Shown here in pieces: positions 7,676 to 16,465 of a stretch of 64,000 bases of DNA. The translations under genes and the position numbers were made by a program. The notes under the pieces were generated by a model, which did no database searches, was not told the DNA's origin, and saw nothing but the letters and a program-made list of their open reading frames with translations. How positions within the stretch are numbered: the first letter of the stretch is position 1; each line of letters opens with the position of its first letter. The DNA lies in assembly GCA_902765395.1 (NCBI GenBank), contig CACWZP010000004.1:1-64000 (forward strand). The letters run 5' to 3'. The stretch comes from an uncultured Eubacteriales bacterium. Lineage in GTDB: Bacteria; Bacillota; Clostridia; Christensenellales; Aristaeellaceae.

Positions 7676-8494
7676 TCACGCCTTCGGCCTTCCCGCTCCC
7701 TCGAATATGCTGATCTCCCGCCGCTTCTCGATCATCTCCGCCGTGCTGCCATCCTTCACGGTCCAGGCGGCCATGGGCGTGCGGAACAGGAAGCGCTGGA
7801 AGTGGGGCGAGAAGAACCGCGGCGCGTTCACGTTGTAGGCCACGAAGTTGGGCCGGGACAGGAAGTTGGCCAGCATCCCCGCCATGAAGAAGGCGGCCAC
7901 GCTGTTCACCTCCGGCCGGTACGAGGGCATGGCGTCCACCAGCTGTCCGCGCACCAGCTTCGGCGCGTGCACCCGGAACCAGAACACGATCAGCGGGTTG
8001 AAGGACTCCACGATGTACTCCCCCTCGTAGTCCTCCAGCATCTCCATCAGCGTCCGGCACAGCGGGCCGTTGTACGGGCCGTTCTTGATCTCGATCAGCA
8101 GCGGCACCTTCCCGTCGATGGCCTCAAGCACCTGATGGAAGGTGGGGATCCGCGCGTCCTCCACCCCGGCCAGGGGCAGGGCCTGCAGCTCCTTCAGCGG
8201 CACGTCCCACACCTTCCTGGCGTCGCCCGCCAGCCGAAGCAGGTCATCGTCGTGGAACACGATGATCTGCCTGTCCCTTGAGAACTGCACGTCCAGCTCC
8301 ATGCCAAAGCCCGCGTCCCGGGCGGCCTCGAAGGCGGCCATCGTGTTCTCCACGATGCCTTTCTCCAAATCGTGCAGCCCCCGATGGGCAAACCGCTCCC
8401 CCTGCCAGCGACGGCCCTTCACATAGTTCAGGCTGGGATGGGTCAGAAAGGCCAGCGCCGCCAGTGCGATGGCCAGCAGGATCCAGATGGACAT
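7676..8494 (-). CDS. Membrane-anchored glycerophosphodiester phosphodiesterase
   Basis: GDPD enzymes hydrolyse glycerophosphodiesters to glycerol 3-phosphate and an alcohol. After one N-terminal hydrophobic anchor (MSIWILLAIALAALAFL) the catalytic signatures appear in order: FAHRGLHD, ELDVQFSRD with FHDDDLLR, and LIEIKNG. The C terminus has AAWTVKDGSTAEMI. The ATG at 8494 is chosen over one a few codons upstream because GGAGGG lies six bases before it. The length (272 aa) fits the family. It is transcribed divergently from the GH3 gene through promoters that overlap at their -35 boxes. Confidence 0.9.
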   Translation of the reverse strand: MSIWILLAIALAALAFLTHPSLNYVKGRRWQGERFAHRGLHDLEKGIVENTMAAFEAARDAGFGMELDVQFSRDRQIIVFHDDDLLRLAGDARKVWDVPLKELQALPLAGVEDARIPTFHQVLEAIDGKVPLLIEIKNGPYNGPLCRTLMEMLEDYEGEYIVESFNPLIVFWFRVHAPKLVRGQLVDAMPSYRPEVNSVAAFFMAGMLANFLSRPNFVAYNVNAPRFFSPHFQRFLFRTPMAAWTVKDGSTAEMIEKRREISIFEGAGRPKA

Positions 8495-8529
8495 GGGCGT
8501 CCCTCCGCGCGTCATAATCTACCAATATC

Positions 8530-8558
8530 ATTATAAACCCCGCCCCGGTGATTGTAAA
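8530..8558 (-). promoter_or_regulatory. Promoter of the glycerophosphodiesterase gene
   Basis: On the minus strand TTTACA (8553-8558) and TATAAT (8530-8535) are separated by 17 bp. Its -35 occupies the same bases as the -35 of the divergent GH3 promoter. Confidence 0.85.
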
Positions 8559-8580
8559 GGGATGGGATTTTTGGTATGAT
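8552..8580 (+). promoter_or_regulatory. Promoter of the GH3 glycosidase gene
   Basis: TTGTAA (8552-8557) and TATGAT (8575-8580) are 17 bp apart. Because transcription would begin near 8587, the ATG at 8583 cannot be the start, supporting GTG 8613. Confidence 0.8.
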
Positions 8581-8612
8581 AGATGCAACGACACAGAATC
8601 GAGGTGAGCGCC

Positions 8613-11195
8613 GTGCCCGCGCTGATGCTGCCCATCATCCGAAGCTTCGACCCGGAGGCCGACGTGGCCCGGCTGTCGGTCTACACCAAGCTGCGCGGCT
8701 ACGTGGCCGTAGCGGCCCTCGCGCCGGTGAAGAGCGGCGTGGGCCGGGCCACGGTGGACGGCATCGAGCTCTCCCGCCGGGAGTGCGTGACGGTCAAGGG
8801 CGTGCGCCTGCTGCTCATCCCCGTGGGCGACGTAATCCAGGAACACGGGCGGCGCTGCCGCGTGGTGCTGGAGGGCTTCGTGACCCCCAGCGGCCGCCGC
8901 TTCCCCCGCTGCGCGTTCTGGGCCCATACCGAAAACCGTCGGCAGCCCGTCCCGGAGCACGCCCAGCGGGACGAGGCCGCGCTGAATGCCGCCCGGGAGG
9001 GCCTTGTGCTTTTGAAAAACGACAATGGCACGCTGCCGCTGAAATCCGATGCGACGCTGAACTGCCTGGGCCGGGGCCAGCACCGGTGGCGGCTGTCCAC
9101 CGCGGGCTCCGCCTCCGTGAACCCCCGCTGGCGCCCCGGCTTCCACCGGGCTGTGCTGGAGCACAGCGGCTTCACCGTGAACGCCGAGCTCTCCGACTTC
9201 TACCGCCAAAGCCACGCCGACATCCCGGAGGCCGCCGTCCTCGAACGCGCCCTGGAAATGTCCGGCACCGCGCTGGTGTTCATCGAGCGCGCCTCCGGCG
9301 AGATGATCGACAACCGCCCCGTCCCCGGGGAGTACTACCTCACCGACGGCGAACTGGCCATGCTCCGCGCCGCCCGGGCGCATTTCGACAGGCTCATCGT
9401 CATACTGAACACCGGCTATCCCATCGGCATGGCGTGGATGCAGGAAATCGCGCCGGATGCCGTCGTCTGGGCCGGCTTCGGCGGCATGCTGTCCGCCTGG
9501 GCGCTGGTGGAGCTGCTGGACGGCCGCCTGAACCCCTCCGGCCACCTGCCGGACACCTGGCCCTGGGATTTCACGGACAATCCGGTCAGCCGCAACTATC
9601 CCACCCTCGCCCCGAGCGACGGCTACTTCCACGAGGATTCCATCGGCGTGCGGGTTTTCTACGAGGAGGACATCTACCTGGGCTATCGCTTCTTCGACAC
9701 CTTCCGTGCCCCCGTGGCCTTCCCCTTCGGCCACGGATTGAGCTACACCCGGTTTGAGCTCACCCCCATCGGCCTTAAGAAGGCCGCCGGCGGCGTTTCC
9801 CTCAGGCTGCGGGTAAAAAACTCGGGCAGGGTCGCCGGCAAGTGCGTCGCCCAGTTCTACGTGGATCTCCCCGAAGGCAGGCTGGAAAAGCCCGTCCGCA
9901 TGCTGGCGGACTTCGCCAAGACGGCCCTGCTGGCCCCCGGGGAAGCCCAGGAGCTCGCCCTGCTGGCCCGTTTTGAGGATATCGCCAGCTTCGACGAAGC
10001 CCAGAGCGCCTGGATCATCGAGCCGGGAACCTACGGCTTCAGCGCGGGCGAGAGCCTCGCCTGTCGCATCCCCTGCGGCAGCCTGCGCCTGGACGGGCAA
10101 ACCCTGCGCGAAGTGAAGAGTGTCTGCGCGCCCATGGAGGATTTCAAGCGCCTCACCCGCGCCGAACCCACGGTGGACGGCTCGAAGTCAAAGGTGGTGC
10201 CGCTGGGCCAGCAGATCGCCGTGCCCGCGCCGCGCCTCTACCCGGACGCCCCCATCCACGCCCGCCCCAGTCGCCGCGTCCTCTGGCCCCAGGTGGTCCA
10301 GGACCCCGCGCTGCTGCCGGACTTCGCGTCCCAGCTGTCCCTGTGGGCGCTGTGCCGGCTCACCGTCTGCGCCGGGATGCGCCTTTTGCCCTGGCAGGAC
10401 GGCGCAGCGGGCTATACGCCGCGCATGCGCCGCTACGGCCTCCCCTCCTTCGCGGTCTCCGACGCCGGCGCGGGACTGAACCTGCGCCGGCCCGCCACCG
10501 GCTTCCCCTCCAGCAGCGTCATTGCCGCCAGCTTCAACCGGGAAATTGCCCGAAGCGTCGGCCGCGTCATCGCCGAGGAATGCCAGGAGCAGGGCATCCA
10601 GATGCTGCTGGGGCCGGGCATGAACCTGCACCGCAGCCCCCTCTGCGGCCGCCACCCGGAGTACTTCTCCGAGGACCCGCTGCTGGCGGGCACGCTGGCG
10701 GGCTGGCAGGCCAGGGGCCTGCACGAGGGCGGTGCGCTGTGCTGCTACAAGCACCTGTTCTGCAACAATGCGGAGCTGGGCCGCCTGGGCAGTCACAGCG
10801 TCGCCTCCCGCCAGGCGCTGCGGGAGCTATACTTCCGCGTGTTTGAGATCGCGTTCCGGACGGAGCAGCCCGACGGCGTGATGACCTCCTACAATGCCTT
10901 AAACGGCCTCTACCCCGCGGAAAACGGCGCGCTCATCCACGGCCTGGTCCGCGGCGAGTGGGGCTTCAAGGGCGTGGTGATGTCCGACTGGGGCAGCTAT
11001 CGCACCGTCAGCGCCACCGAGATGGCCAAGGCCGGCAACGACTGGCTCACCCCCGGCGGCCCCCTCTGGGCCCTCCGCCTGTGGCGGGCCGTCCGACGGG
11101 ACGAGATCTCCCGCGCCGAGCTGGAGCGCAACGCCCGCGAACTCCTCCGCGGCCTGGGCGGCCTGAAGGACGACGATAGCGCCGCTTCAAGGTGA
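8613..11195 (+). CDS. Glycoside hydrolase family 3 with permuted domain order
   Basis: The 860-residue protein has GH3 domains in reversed order. The usual C-terminal half comes first: GLVLLKNDNGTLPL near residue 131, then FPFGHGLSYTRFEL near 371, then a fibronectin-III-like region. The usual N-terminal TIM-barrel follows from about residue 550, with the substrate segment YKHLFCNN and the nucleophile motif VMSDWGS (Asp near residue 792). Reversed GH3s are known from rumen Clostridia such as Butyrivibrio, typically beta-glucosidases. The first ~120 residues match nothing I recognise. There is no signal peptide, so action on imported oligosaccharides is likely. GTG 8613 has GAGGTGAG upstream. 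Substrate not assignable. Confidence 0.9.
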   Translation: MPALMLPIIRSFDPEADVARLSVYTKLRGYVAVAALAPVKSGVGRATVDGIELSRRECVTVKGVRLLLIPVGDVIQEHGRRCRVVLEGFVTPSGRRFPRCAFWAHTENRRQPVPEHAQRDEAALNAAREGLVLLKNDNGTLPLKSDATLNCLGRGQHRWRLSTAGSASVNPRWRPGFHRAVLEHSGFTVNAELSDFYRQSHADIPEAAVLERALEMSGTALVFIERASGEMIDNRPVPGEYYLTDGELAMLRAARAHFDRLIVILNTGYPIGMAWMQEIAPDAVVWAGFGGMLSAWALVELLDGRLNPSGHLPDTWPWDFTDNPVSRNYPTLAPSDGYFHEDSIGVRVFYEEDIYLGYRFFDTFRAPVAFPFGHGLSYTRFELTPIGLKKAAGGVSLRLRVKNSGRVAGKCVAQFYVDLPEGRLEKPVRMLADFAKTALLAPGEAQELALLARFEDIASFDEAQSAWIIEPGTYGFSAGESLACRIPCGSLRLDGQTLREVKSVCAPMEDFKRLTRAEPTVDGSKSKVVPLGQQIAVPAPRLYPDAPIHARPSRRVLWPQVVQDPALLPDFASQLSLWALCRLTVCAGMRLLPWQDGAAGYTPRMRRYGLPSFAVSDAGAGLNLRRPATGFPSSSVIAASFNREIARSVGRVIAEECQEQGIQMLLGPGMNLHRSPLCGRHPEYFSEDPLLAGTLAGWQARGLHEGGALCCYKHLFCNNAELGRLGSHSVASRQALRELYFRVFEIAFRTEQPDGVMTSYNALNGLYPAENGALIHGLVRGEWGFKGVVMSDWGSYRTVSATEMAKAGNDWLTPGGPLWALRLWRAVRRDEISRAELERNARELLRGLGGLKDDDSAASR

Positions 11196-11226
11196 TCGCC
11201 GCATCCACCCGCCCTGCGCCATCCCG

Positions 11227-11361
11227 CCGCCCGTCCCAAAGGCCTCCCCATCGCAATGGGGAGGTGCCCCCGCAGGGGGCGGTGGGGCTCCCTTTCCCCT
11301 GCCTTCCTGTCCCCTTTCCCGCATTTCGCCACCCCGCCCGTCCCAAAGGCCCCCATCGCAA
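11227..11361. repeat. Direct repeat with GC hairpins after the GH3 gene
   Basis: Two copies of a ~29-bp sequence starting CCGCCCGTCCCAAAGGCC lie at 11227-11256 and 11334-11361 with one indel. Each ends in a CCCCATCGCAA half-palindrome. Between them are small hairpins such as GCCCCCGCAGGGGGC. These lie in the 325-base non-coding gap 11196-11520, which otherwise holds only the terminator at 11473-11506. Confidence 0.7.
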
Positions 11362-11472
11362 CGGGACGGAAGAGGTCTCCCATCAGGCGGCTTCTCCACC
11401 GCTTCGGGGTCGAAAGAACCCCTCGTTCACGCATCATCACAGCGGGATGCATAGAAATCAACCTGCATAAAT

Positions 11473-11506
11473 ATACGGAGGCACCCTCGCGGTGCCCCCG
11501 TATTTT
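11473..11506. terminator. Bidirectional terminator between GH3 and tldE genes
   Basis: A stem ATACGGAGGCACC / GGTGCCCCCGTAT with a five-base loop is followed by TTTTC on the plus strand and preceded by a short A-tract. It lies between convergent genes and can serve both. Confidence 0.75.
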
Positions 11507-11520
11507 CATTGGCCGCCTCT

Positions 11521-12897
11521 CTACTTCCCCGCCACGCTCAGCTGTTTCACCAGCAGGCACGGGCTTCCGAAGCAGCTGGCCCCGGGCGAACGGAACTCCA
11601 GGTCGCCGCCCACGGCCTCCACGCTCTTCAGCAGCTCATAGAAATTCCCGGCGATGGTGATCTGCGCCACCGCCTCGCCCAGCTTCCCGCCGCGCACCAT
11701 GAAGCCCTTTGCCGCCAGCGAAAAGTCGCCGGTGATGGGATTGGCACCGGCGTGCATGCCCTGCAGGTCGGTGACCAGCAGGCCGTCGCCCAGCTTTTCA
11801 AGCATCTCTTCAAACCCCGCGTCCGTGGGCTTGAAGTAGAAGTTGGTGGGCGCCACGCCCACGGACGCCGCGTATCCCGGCCGGGAGGCGTTCGCCGTGG
11901 TCTTTACGCCCTGCTTCCTGGCGGTCTTCAGGTTGTGCAGCAGCGTGTTCAGCCTGCCGCCCTCGATCACCGCCTTGGGCTGCGTCGCCACGCCCTCGCC
12001 GTCAAACGGCGTGGACGCTGCGCTGGTCTCGAGGTGCGGGTTGTCCATCAGGGTCACGCACTCCGCCGCGATCATCTCGCCCTCCCGGCCCTTCAGCCGG
12101 GAAAGCCCCTTCTGTGCGCTGTCGGCGGAGAACACGCCGGAGAACGTGGCCAGCAGCGTCGCCGCCACGTCGTTCCTCAGCAGCACCCGGTACGCTCCGG
12201 AATCCGCCTGCACGGCGTCCAGCCCGTCCAGGGCCTCCTTCGCGGCGCGGCGCGCCACCTTTTCAAGGTCGATCTCCTCCGGCTTCATCGTGAAGAACAC
12301 CTCAAACCCGGTGTTCACCTTCTCGCCGTCCCGGGCCACGGCGGCCACGTAGCCGCCCAGCAGGTTCACCCGGTTTGACACGTCCAGCCCGCTGCCGTTG
12401 TGGATGGCGCGGAAGTCGCTGGACGAGAAGATCGCGCAGTCCTCCACCTGGGCGATGCGCGGATCCTGTTCAAGGGTCAGCTTCTCCAGCTTCCGGGCCA
12501 TCTCGATCTTCTGCGCGGCGGTGATCTCCTCCAGCGCGGGGTTGTACAGCTTCAGCTCCGGGTACTTGTCGTCCCCGGCGTAGATGAACTGCTCGTCCTT
12601 GCTCTCCACCAGCGCGGCGTTCTCCAGCGCCCCGTCCAGCAGCTGGTCCACGGCGGCCTCGTCCAGGATCTGCGTGGAGGCATAGCCCACCCGGCCGCTG
12701 CCGGTGAGCATCCGAAAGCCCATGCCGGTGCCGTCGGACACGTTGTAGCCGATGATCTCCCCGTCCTTCACCTGCACCTCGAAGCTGCTGCCTTCCTCGT
12801 AGCACACCTCGCTGCCCGCGTAGCGCACCTGGCCGTCCGTCTTTTCCCGTTCGGATATGCGGTCAAACAGCCGCTTCACAAACTCATTCCTGTCCAT
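11521..12897 (-). CDS. pmbA: TldE/PmbA-family metalloprotease partner
   Basis: The 458-residue protein belongs to the TldD/PmbA family, without the HExxxH metal site, so it is the non-catalytic TldE-type partner of the heterodimer. TldD/TldE degrade unfolded peptides and in some bacteria mature ribosomally made peptides such as microcin B17. Visible family features include EVQVKDGEIIGYNVSDG in the N-terminal half, and the C-terminal NASRPGYAASVGVAPTNFY and GANPITGDFSLAAKGF. It starts three bases after the tldD stop, so the two are clearly one operon. No precursor peptide gene was recognised next to it. Confidence 0.9.
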   Translation of the reverse strand: MDRNEFVKRLFDRISEREKTDGQVRYAGSEVCYEEGSSFEVQVKDGEIIGYNVSDGTGMGFRMLTGSGRVGYASTQILDEAAVDQLLDGALENAALVESKDEQFIYAGDDKYPELKLYNPALEEITAAQKIEMARKLEKLTLEQDPRIAQVEDCAIFSSSDFRAIHNGSGLDVSNRVNLLGGYVAAVARDGEKVNTGFEVFFTMKPEEIDLEKVARRAAKEALDGLDAVQADSGAYRVLLRNDVAATLLATFSGVFSADSAQKGLSRLKGREGEMIAAECVTLMDNPHLETSAASTPFDGEGVATQPKAVIEGGRLNTLLHNLKTARKQGVKTTANASRPGYAASVGVAPTNFYFKPTDAGFEEMLEKLGDGLLVTDLQGMHAGANPITGDFSLAAKGFMVRGGKLGEAVAQITIAGNFYELLKSVEAVGGDLEFRSPGASCFGSPCLLVKQLSVAGK

Positions 12898-12900
12898 GCT

Positions 12901-14283
12901 TCATCGGCCTCCCACCGTCATATCGGTCACGCGAATCATCGGCTGGCCCACGTTGGTGGGAATCGAGCCGCTGGACGCCCCGCACATGCCCTGGGCCATC
13001 CACATATTGCCGCCCACGCGGTCGATCTTCTTCAGCACCTCGGAGCCCCGCCCGATCAGCGTCGCGCCGCGCACGGGCCTGTCGATCCTGCCGTCCTTGA
13101 TCAGGTAGCCCTCTGCCACGGCGAAGTTGAACTCGCCGGTCACCGGGTTCACGCTGCCGCCGCCCATGGACTTGGCGTACAGCCCGTCGCCGCAGGTGGC
13201 GATGATCTCCGCCTCGTCGTCGCTGCCGGGGGCGATGAATGTGTTGCGCATCCGGCTGGTGGGGGCAAAGGTGTAATCCTGCCTGCGGCTGGAGCCGGTC
13301 ATGGGCATATTCATGCGCCGCCCGTTCAGCCGGTCCACCATGTAGTTCACCAGCACGCCGTCCTTGATCAGCGTCAGCCGCGTGGTGGGCGTGCCCTCGT
13401 CGTCGATGTTCAGGCTGCCCCACTCGCCAGGCATGGTGCCGTCGTCGATGGCGGTCACGATGGGCGAGGCGATCCGCTGGCCCAGCTTCCCGGCGAACTC
13501 GGAATTGCCGAACGCCACGGCCTGGGCCTCCAGGGAGTGCCCGCAGGCCTCGTGGAAGATCACGCCGCCGAAGCCGCCGTCGATCACCACGGGCATCACG
13601 CCCGCGGGGCAGGGCTCGGCGTGCAGCATGGTCACGGCCCGATTGGCCGCGATCCGCGCCTGCTCGGCCACGTCCACCCGGCCCTCGAACAGCTCAAAGC
13701 CCATCATCGCGCCGGGAGACGCGCTGCCGGACTGGCTCTCGCCGCTCCCCTCGGCCACCGCCGAGCAGGCCATGCGGGTGTACACGCGCCGATCCCCGGT
13801 GAACAGCCCCTCGCTGTTGGCGATCAGCACGTCGCTGTCCCAGTAGATCAGGTTCGCCCGCACCTGCCGGATCTCCGGCGACACCGCCCGGGCCGCCAGA
13901 TCCATGTCCTTCAGCAGCTTCGCCTTGCGGCTTCCCGCCACGTCCATGGGCATGACGCGGATGGGGTGCATATTGGCGGCGATGGCCTCGGTCAGGCGGA
14001 TGTCCCCCACGCCAGCCGCGCCGTCCACGGCGTCCGCGGCCTTGCGCGCCGCGGCGACCAGCCCGTTCAGGCTGGTGTCGTTCGTGTGCACGTATACGCT
14101 GCTCAGGCCGTTGTACACGCGGATGCCCGCGCCGTGGCTGCGCATGGTGGTGGCGGTCTCCACATGGCCGTCCACCAGCCCCACGCCGCCGCCCCTGCGG
14201 TCCTCGCAGTACAGCTCCGCGAAGTCCCCGCCGGTCCTGAGCGCCTCGTGCAATGTCTGTTCGGCAACAGATTTGAGAATCAT
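12901..14283 (-). CDS. tldD: TldD zinc metalloprotease
   Basis: The 460-residue catalytic subunit of the TldD/TldE complex shows the HExxxH zinc motif as HEACGHSLEAQ near residue 242. N-terminal family features include RRGGGVGLVDGHVE and SHGAGIRVY; C-terminal ones include YTFAPTSRMRNTFI and NPVTGEFNFAVAEGY. An AAGGAGT ribosome site precedes the ATG. It is the first gene of the tldD-tldE pair. The role in this organism (general peptide turnover or processing of a specific peptide) is not shown by the context. Confidence 0.93.
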   Translation of the reverse strand: MILKSVAEQTLHEALRTGGDFAELYCEDRRGGGVGLVDGHVETATTMRSHGAGIRVYNGLSSVYVHTNDTSLNGLVAAARKAADAVDGAAGVGDIRLTEAIAANMHPIRVMPMDVAGSRKAKLLKDMDLAARAVSPEIRQVRANLIYWDSDVLIANSEGLFTGDRRVYTRMACSAVAEGSGESQSGSASPGAMMGFELFEGRVDVAEQARIAANRAVTMLHAEPCPAGVMPVVIDGGFGGVIFHEACGHSLEAQAVAFGNSEFAGKLGQRIASPIVTAIDDGTMPGEWGSLNIDDEGTPTTRLTLIKDGVLVNYMVDRLNGRRMNMPMTGSSRRQDYTFAPTSRMRNTFIAPGSDDEAEIIATCGDGLYAKSMGGGSVNPVTGEFNFAVAEGYLIKDGRIDRPVRGATLIGRGSEVLKKIDRVGGNMWMAQGMCGASSGSIPTNVGQPMIRVTDMTVGGR

Positions 14284-14379
14284 GCTCTATACTCCTTCGA
14301 TGTTTGATGGGCTTTACGCGCGGCTTCCCCGATGATTGAAGCAGCGCAAAGATGAGGCTGGAAGGATCCCCGCCCGCGT

Positions 14380-15552
14380 TCACTTCCTTGTGAAAACCAG
14401 TGAAATGCCATTGCCGATCGTCAGGATCAGCTCGTCGCCGGAGCGCTCCAGGCGGCTGTCCTCCTGGTCGGTGTTCGGGCCGCGCCACCGGATCATCAGC
14501 AGCTCCGGCGCGTCGCCACGATCCCGCCAGGCCATGCCCACCAGCATCCGCGGTTCCTCCTTTTCATGGATCAGCTCCGCGCCCAGGCGCACATCCAACA
14601 GCGCGCCAAGGCGCATGAGCTTCAATTCTGCCCACGCGCTGCGCCCGTCGTCCTGCGCCGCTTCTTCGGCGTCGGACACAACCGTCACGTCGGCGCCGTC
14701 CACCCGCGCCAGCTGCCAGCGCGTGCCCGCCAGGTCGCTGGCGGCGTTGGCGTCCAAAAGCGCGCTGCCCTCCGTCTGCATAAATGAGAGCAGCGGGTTG
14801 TACAGCGCGGAAAGGTCGACGTAGTCGTCCATGACGCCCTCGATCACCATGCCCGCGCTGGTGACAGGCAGGTTCATCATCATTCCCGGCATGCCGCTCA
14901 ATTCGCCGTTGTACCAGCGATCCCCGTACTTGGCGCACTGCATGAACAGTATGGCCGGCGCGCCGCCAAGGGTGAGATGGGCGATCTTCCAGTCGATGTC
15001 GTCCGCGCCGTAATGCGCCGTCTGCATCGCGGCGTTTACCAGGTTCATCGGGTGCGCAAGCTTTTCATCCACCAGCGCGGGGTTGATCCACCTGACGAAT
15101 TGCGCGGTGCCTTCCCACGCGTTCGCCGGGGAATCCGCGAAGCGCTGTTCCATCTCCGCGCGGGCCGCGCTGTCCTCCAGCGGGTGCACCGTGTTCTCCA
15201 GCGCCGCGCTGATCCCCATGTACTGCTGCATCAGTATATTGTTGATCTGGGCGCGGCGGGCATTGATCAACAGGCTCCGCGAATAAGCGCCGCTCACAGG
15301 TACGCCGTAGATCGCCATCGGATTGATCGACTGCATGCGCAGCAGGTAAGCGTCGGCGTCGCAGTTGTCCACGAAGGTCTCCAGCGCGAACGTCGAGAGC
15401 ATGTCGTCCACGTCGCCGCGGTTCAGCGCCTCGACGTAGGCCAGCACGGCCTCCTCCGGCGTGTCATAGCCCGGCCCCTCGTGCCGAATCTCCGCCAGCG
15501 CGCCGGGAATCAACAGCGCAAAGGCCAATATCAACGCCAACAGTTTTCTCAT
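14380..15552 (-). CDS. Secreted protein of unknown function
   Basis: The 390-residue product begins MRKLLALILAFALLIPGALA, a textbook signal peptide with an Ala-x-Ala-type cleavage site and no lipobox cysteine, so it is probably exported. The mature N terminus (TPEEAVLAYVEALNRGDVD) resembles the opening helix of NTF2-like secreted domains, in which a small globular fold follows; this is only a hint. The rest is acidic and shows no known motif. ATG 15552 is chosen because GGGAGG lies seven bases upstream and the promoter at 15581-15609 excludes the longer frame. Its own promoter makes it separable from tldD. Confidence 0.8.
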   Translation of the reverse strand: MRKLLALILAFALLIPGALAEIRHEGPGYDTPEEAVLAYVEALNRGDVDDMLSTFALETFVDNCDADAYLLRMQSINPMAIYGVPVSGAYSRSLLINARRAQINNILMQQYMGISAALENTVHPLEDSAARAEMEQRFADSPANAWEGTAQFVRWINPALVDEKLAHPMNLVNAAMQTAHYGADDIDWKIAHLTLGGAPAILFMQCAKYGDRWYNGELSGMPGMMMNLPVTSAGMVIEGVMDDYVDLSALYNPLLSFMQTEGSALLDANAASDLAGTRWQLARVDGADVTVVSDAEEAAQDDGRSAWAELKLMRLGALLDVRLGAELIHEKEEPRMLVGMAWRDRGDAPELLMIRWRGPNTDQEDSRLERSGDELILTIGNGISLVFTRK

Positions 15553-15580
15553 GGCTTGTCCCTCCCATGCCGTTTTCAGT

Positions 15581-15609
15581 AGTATATCACAGCCGACTGC
15601 TTCCCGCAA
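15581..15609 (-). promoter_or_regulatory. Promoter of the secreted-protein gene
   Basis: On the minus strand TTGCGG (15604-15609) and TATACT (15581-15586) are spaced by 17 bp. The -35 box and most of the spacer lie inside the hairpin described at 15590-15618. Confidence 0.75.
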
Positions 15610-15618
15610 TCGGCTGTA
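15590..15618 (-). terminator. 12-bp stem-loop after the LytTR gene
   Basis: Read on the minus strand, ACAGCCGATTGC and GCAGTCGGCTGT pair over 12 positions (one G-U) around a GGGAA loop, starting about 13 bases after the response-regulator stop. There is no T-run, so efficiency as a terminator is doubtful. The hairpin overlaps the next promoter. Confidence 0.5.
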
Positions 15619-15630
15619 ATCCAGGCATCC

Positions 15631-16392
15631 CTACATAAAGCGCTTCTGCAGCTCCTCGAACCGCTCGTGGGTGATCAGCGCGTCCTCCTTCAGCCCCTTC
15701 AGCTTCACCACATAGGTCCACCTGCCGTAAGGCGCGATGGAATCGATCAGGTTCAAATTCACGATATAGCTCTTGTGGGTGCGGAAGAAGATCTCGTCCG
15801 GCAGCCGCTCGTCCAGCTCGGCCATGCCGTCCCCCACCACGTACCGCGCGCCGTCCTGCATCAGCAGGATCGTGGCCCGGTTTTCCCGCATCACCATGGC
15901 GATTTGAGGGATGTCGATGAAGCTGATGCCGTCCCGGTGCTTCAGCATCATCCGGTCGGACACCATCTCCGGCGCGCCCTTGCGCTCCGCCACGGGCACC
16001 TCCACCGGCTCGCTGGCCCCGCCCCGCAGCCGATCGCGGATGCGCTCCAGGGTCTGCATGGCCCGCTCCACCTTAAAGGGTTTCACCAGATAGTCGAAGG
16101 CATACACCTCGAACGCGCTGGCCATGTATTCCTCGTGGGCAGTGGCGAACACGATCACCGTGCGCGGGTCCCTGTCCTGGATGGCGCGGGCGCAGTCGAT
16201 CCCCGTCATGCCGGGCATCTCCACGTCCATCAGCACCACCTCGGGCTTCAGCGCGTCATACAGCTCGATCAGCTGCTCGCCGTCCCCGGCCTCGCCCACC
16301 AGCTCGTAGCCCTCGGCCTTCTCGGCCAGCTTCTTCATCACCAGCCGCATGCCCGCGTCGTCGTCGGCGATCAGTATGCGAATCGGATCCAT
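15631..16392 (-). CDS. LytTR-family response regulator
   Basis: The 253-residue protein has an N-terminal receiver domain (RILIADDDAGM; phospho-acceptor Asp in VVLMDVEMPGMTG; switch Lys in FDYLVKPFK). A C-terminal LytTR DNA-binding domain follows (ISFIDIPQIAMVMRENR, FFRTHKSYIVNL, ALITHERFEEL). LytTR regulators usually bind paired direct repeats and control envelope or secreted functions. The ATG has GGAGGG five bases upstream. No histidine kinase is adjacent, so its partner is elsewhere. It follows the floA group on the same strand after a GC hairpin (16417-16443). Confidence 0.92.
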   Translation of the reverse strand: MDPIRILIADDDAGMRLVMKKLAEKAEGYELVGEAGDGEQLIELYDALKPEVVLMDVEMPGMTGIDCARAIQDRDPRTVIVFATAHEEYMASAFEVYAFDYLVKPFKVERAMQTLERIRDRLRGGASEPVEVPVAERKGAPEMVSDRMMLKHRDGISFIDIPQIAMVMRENRATILLMQDGARYVVGDGMAELDERLPDEIFFRTHKSYIVNLNLIDSIAPYGRWTYVVKLKGLKEDALITHERFEELQKRFM

Positions 16393-16416
16393 TCCATTCC
16401 CTCCAAACACAGCTTC

Positions 16417-16443
16417 GGGCAGCGCCGCATGCGCGGCGCTGCC
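16417..16443. repeat. Perfect GC palindrome before the LytTR gene
   Basis: GGCAGCGCCGC and its complement flank a four-base centre. It lies between the small DUF2007-like gene and the response regulator. No T-run follows on either strand, so it is a weak terminator candidate or an RNA-stability hairpin. Confidence 0.5.
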
Positions 16444-16465
16444 TGTCAAATCGAATCCCCCGGCG

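Noticed and set aside
11521-14283. A RiPP-maturation cluster around tldD-tldE.
   Set aside because: No small precursor-like gene, cyclase or exporter was found next to the pair; general peptide turnover is equally likely.
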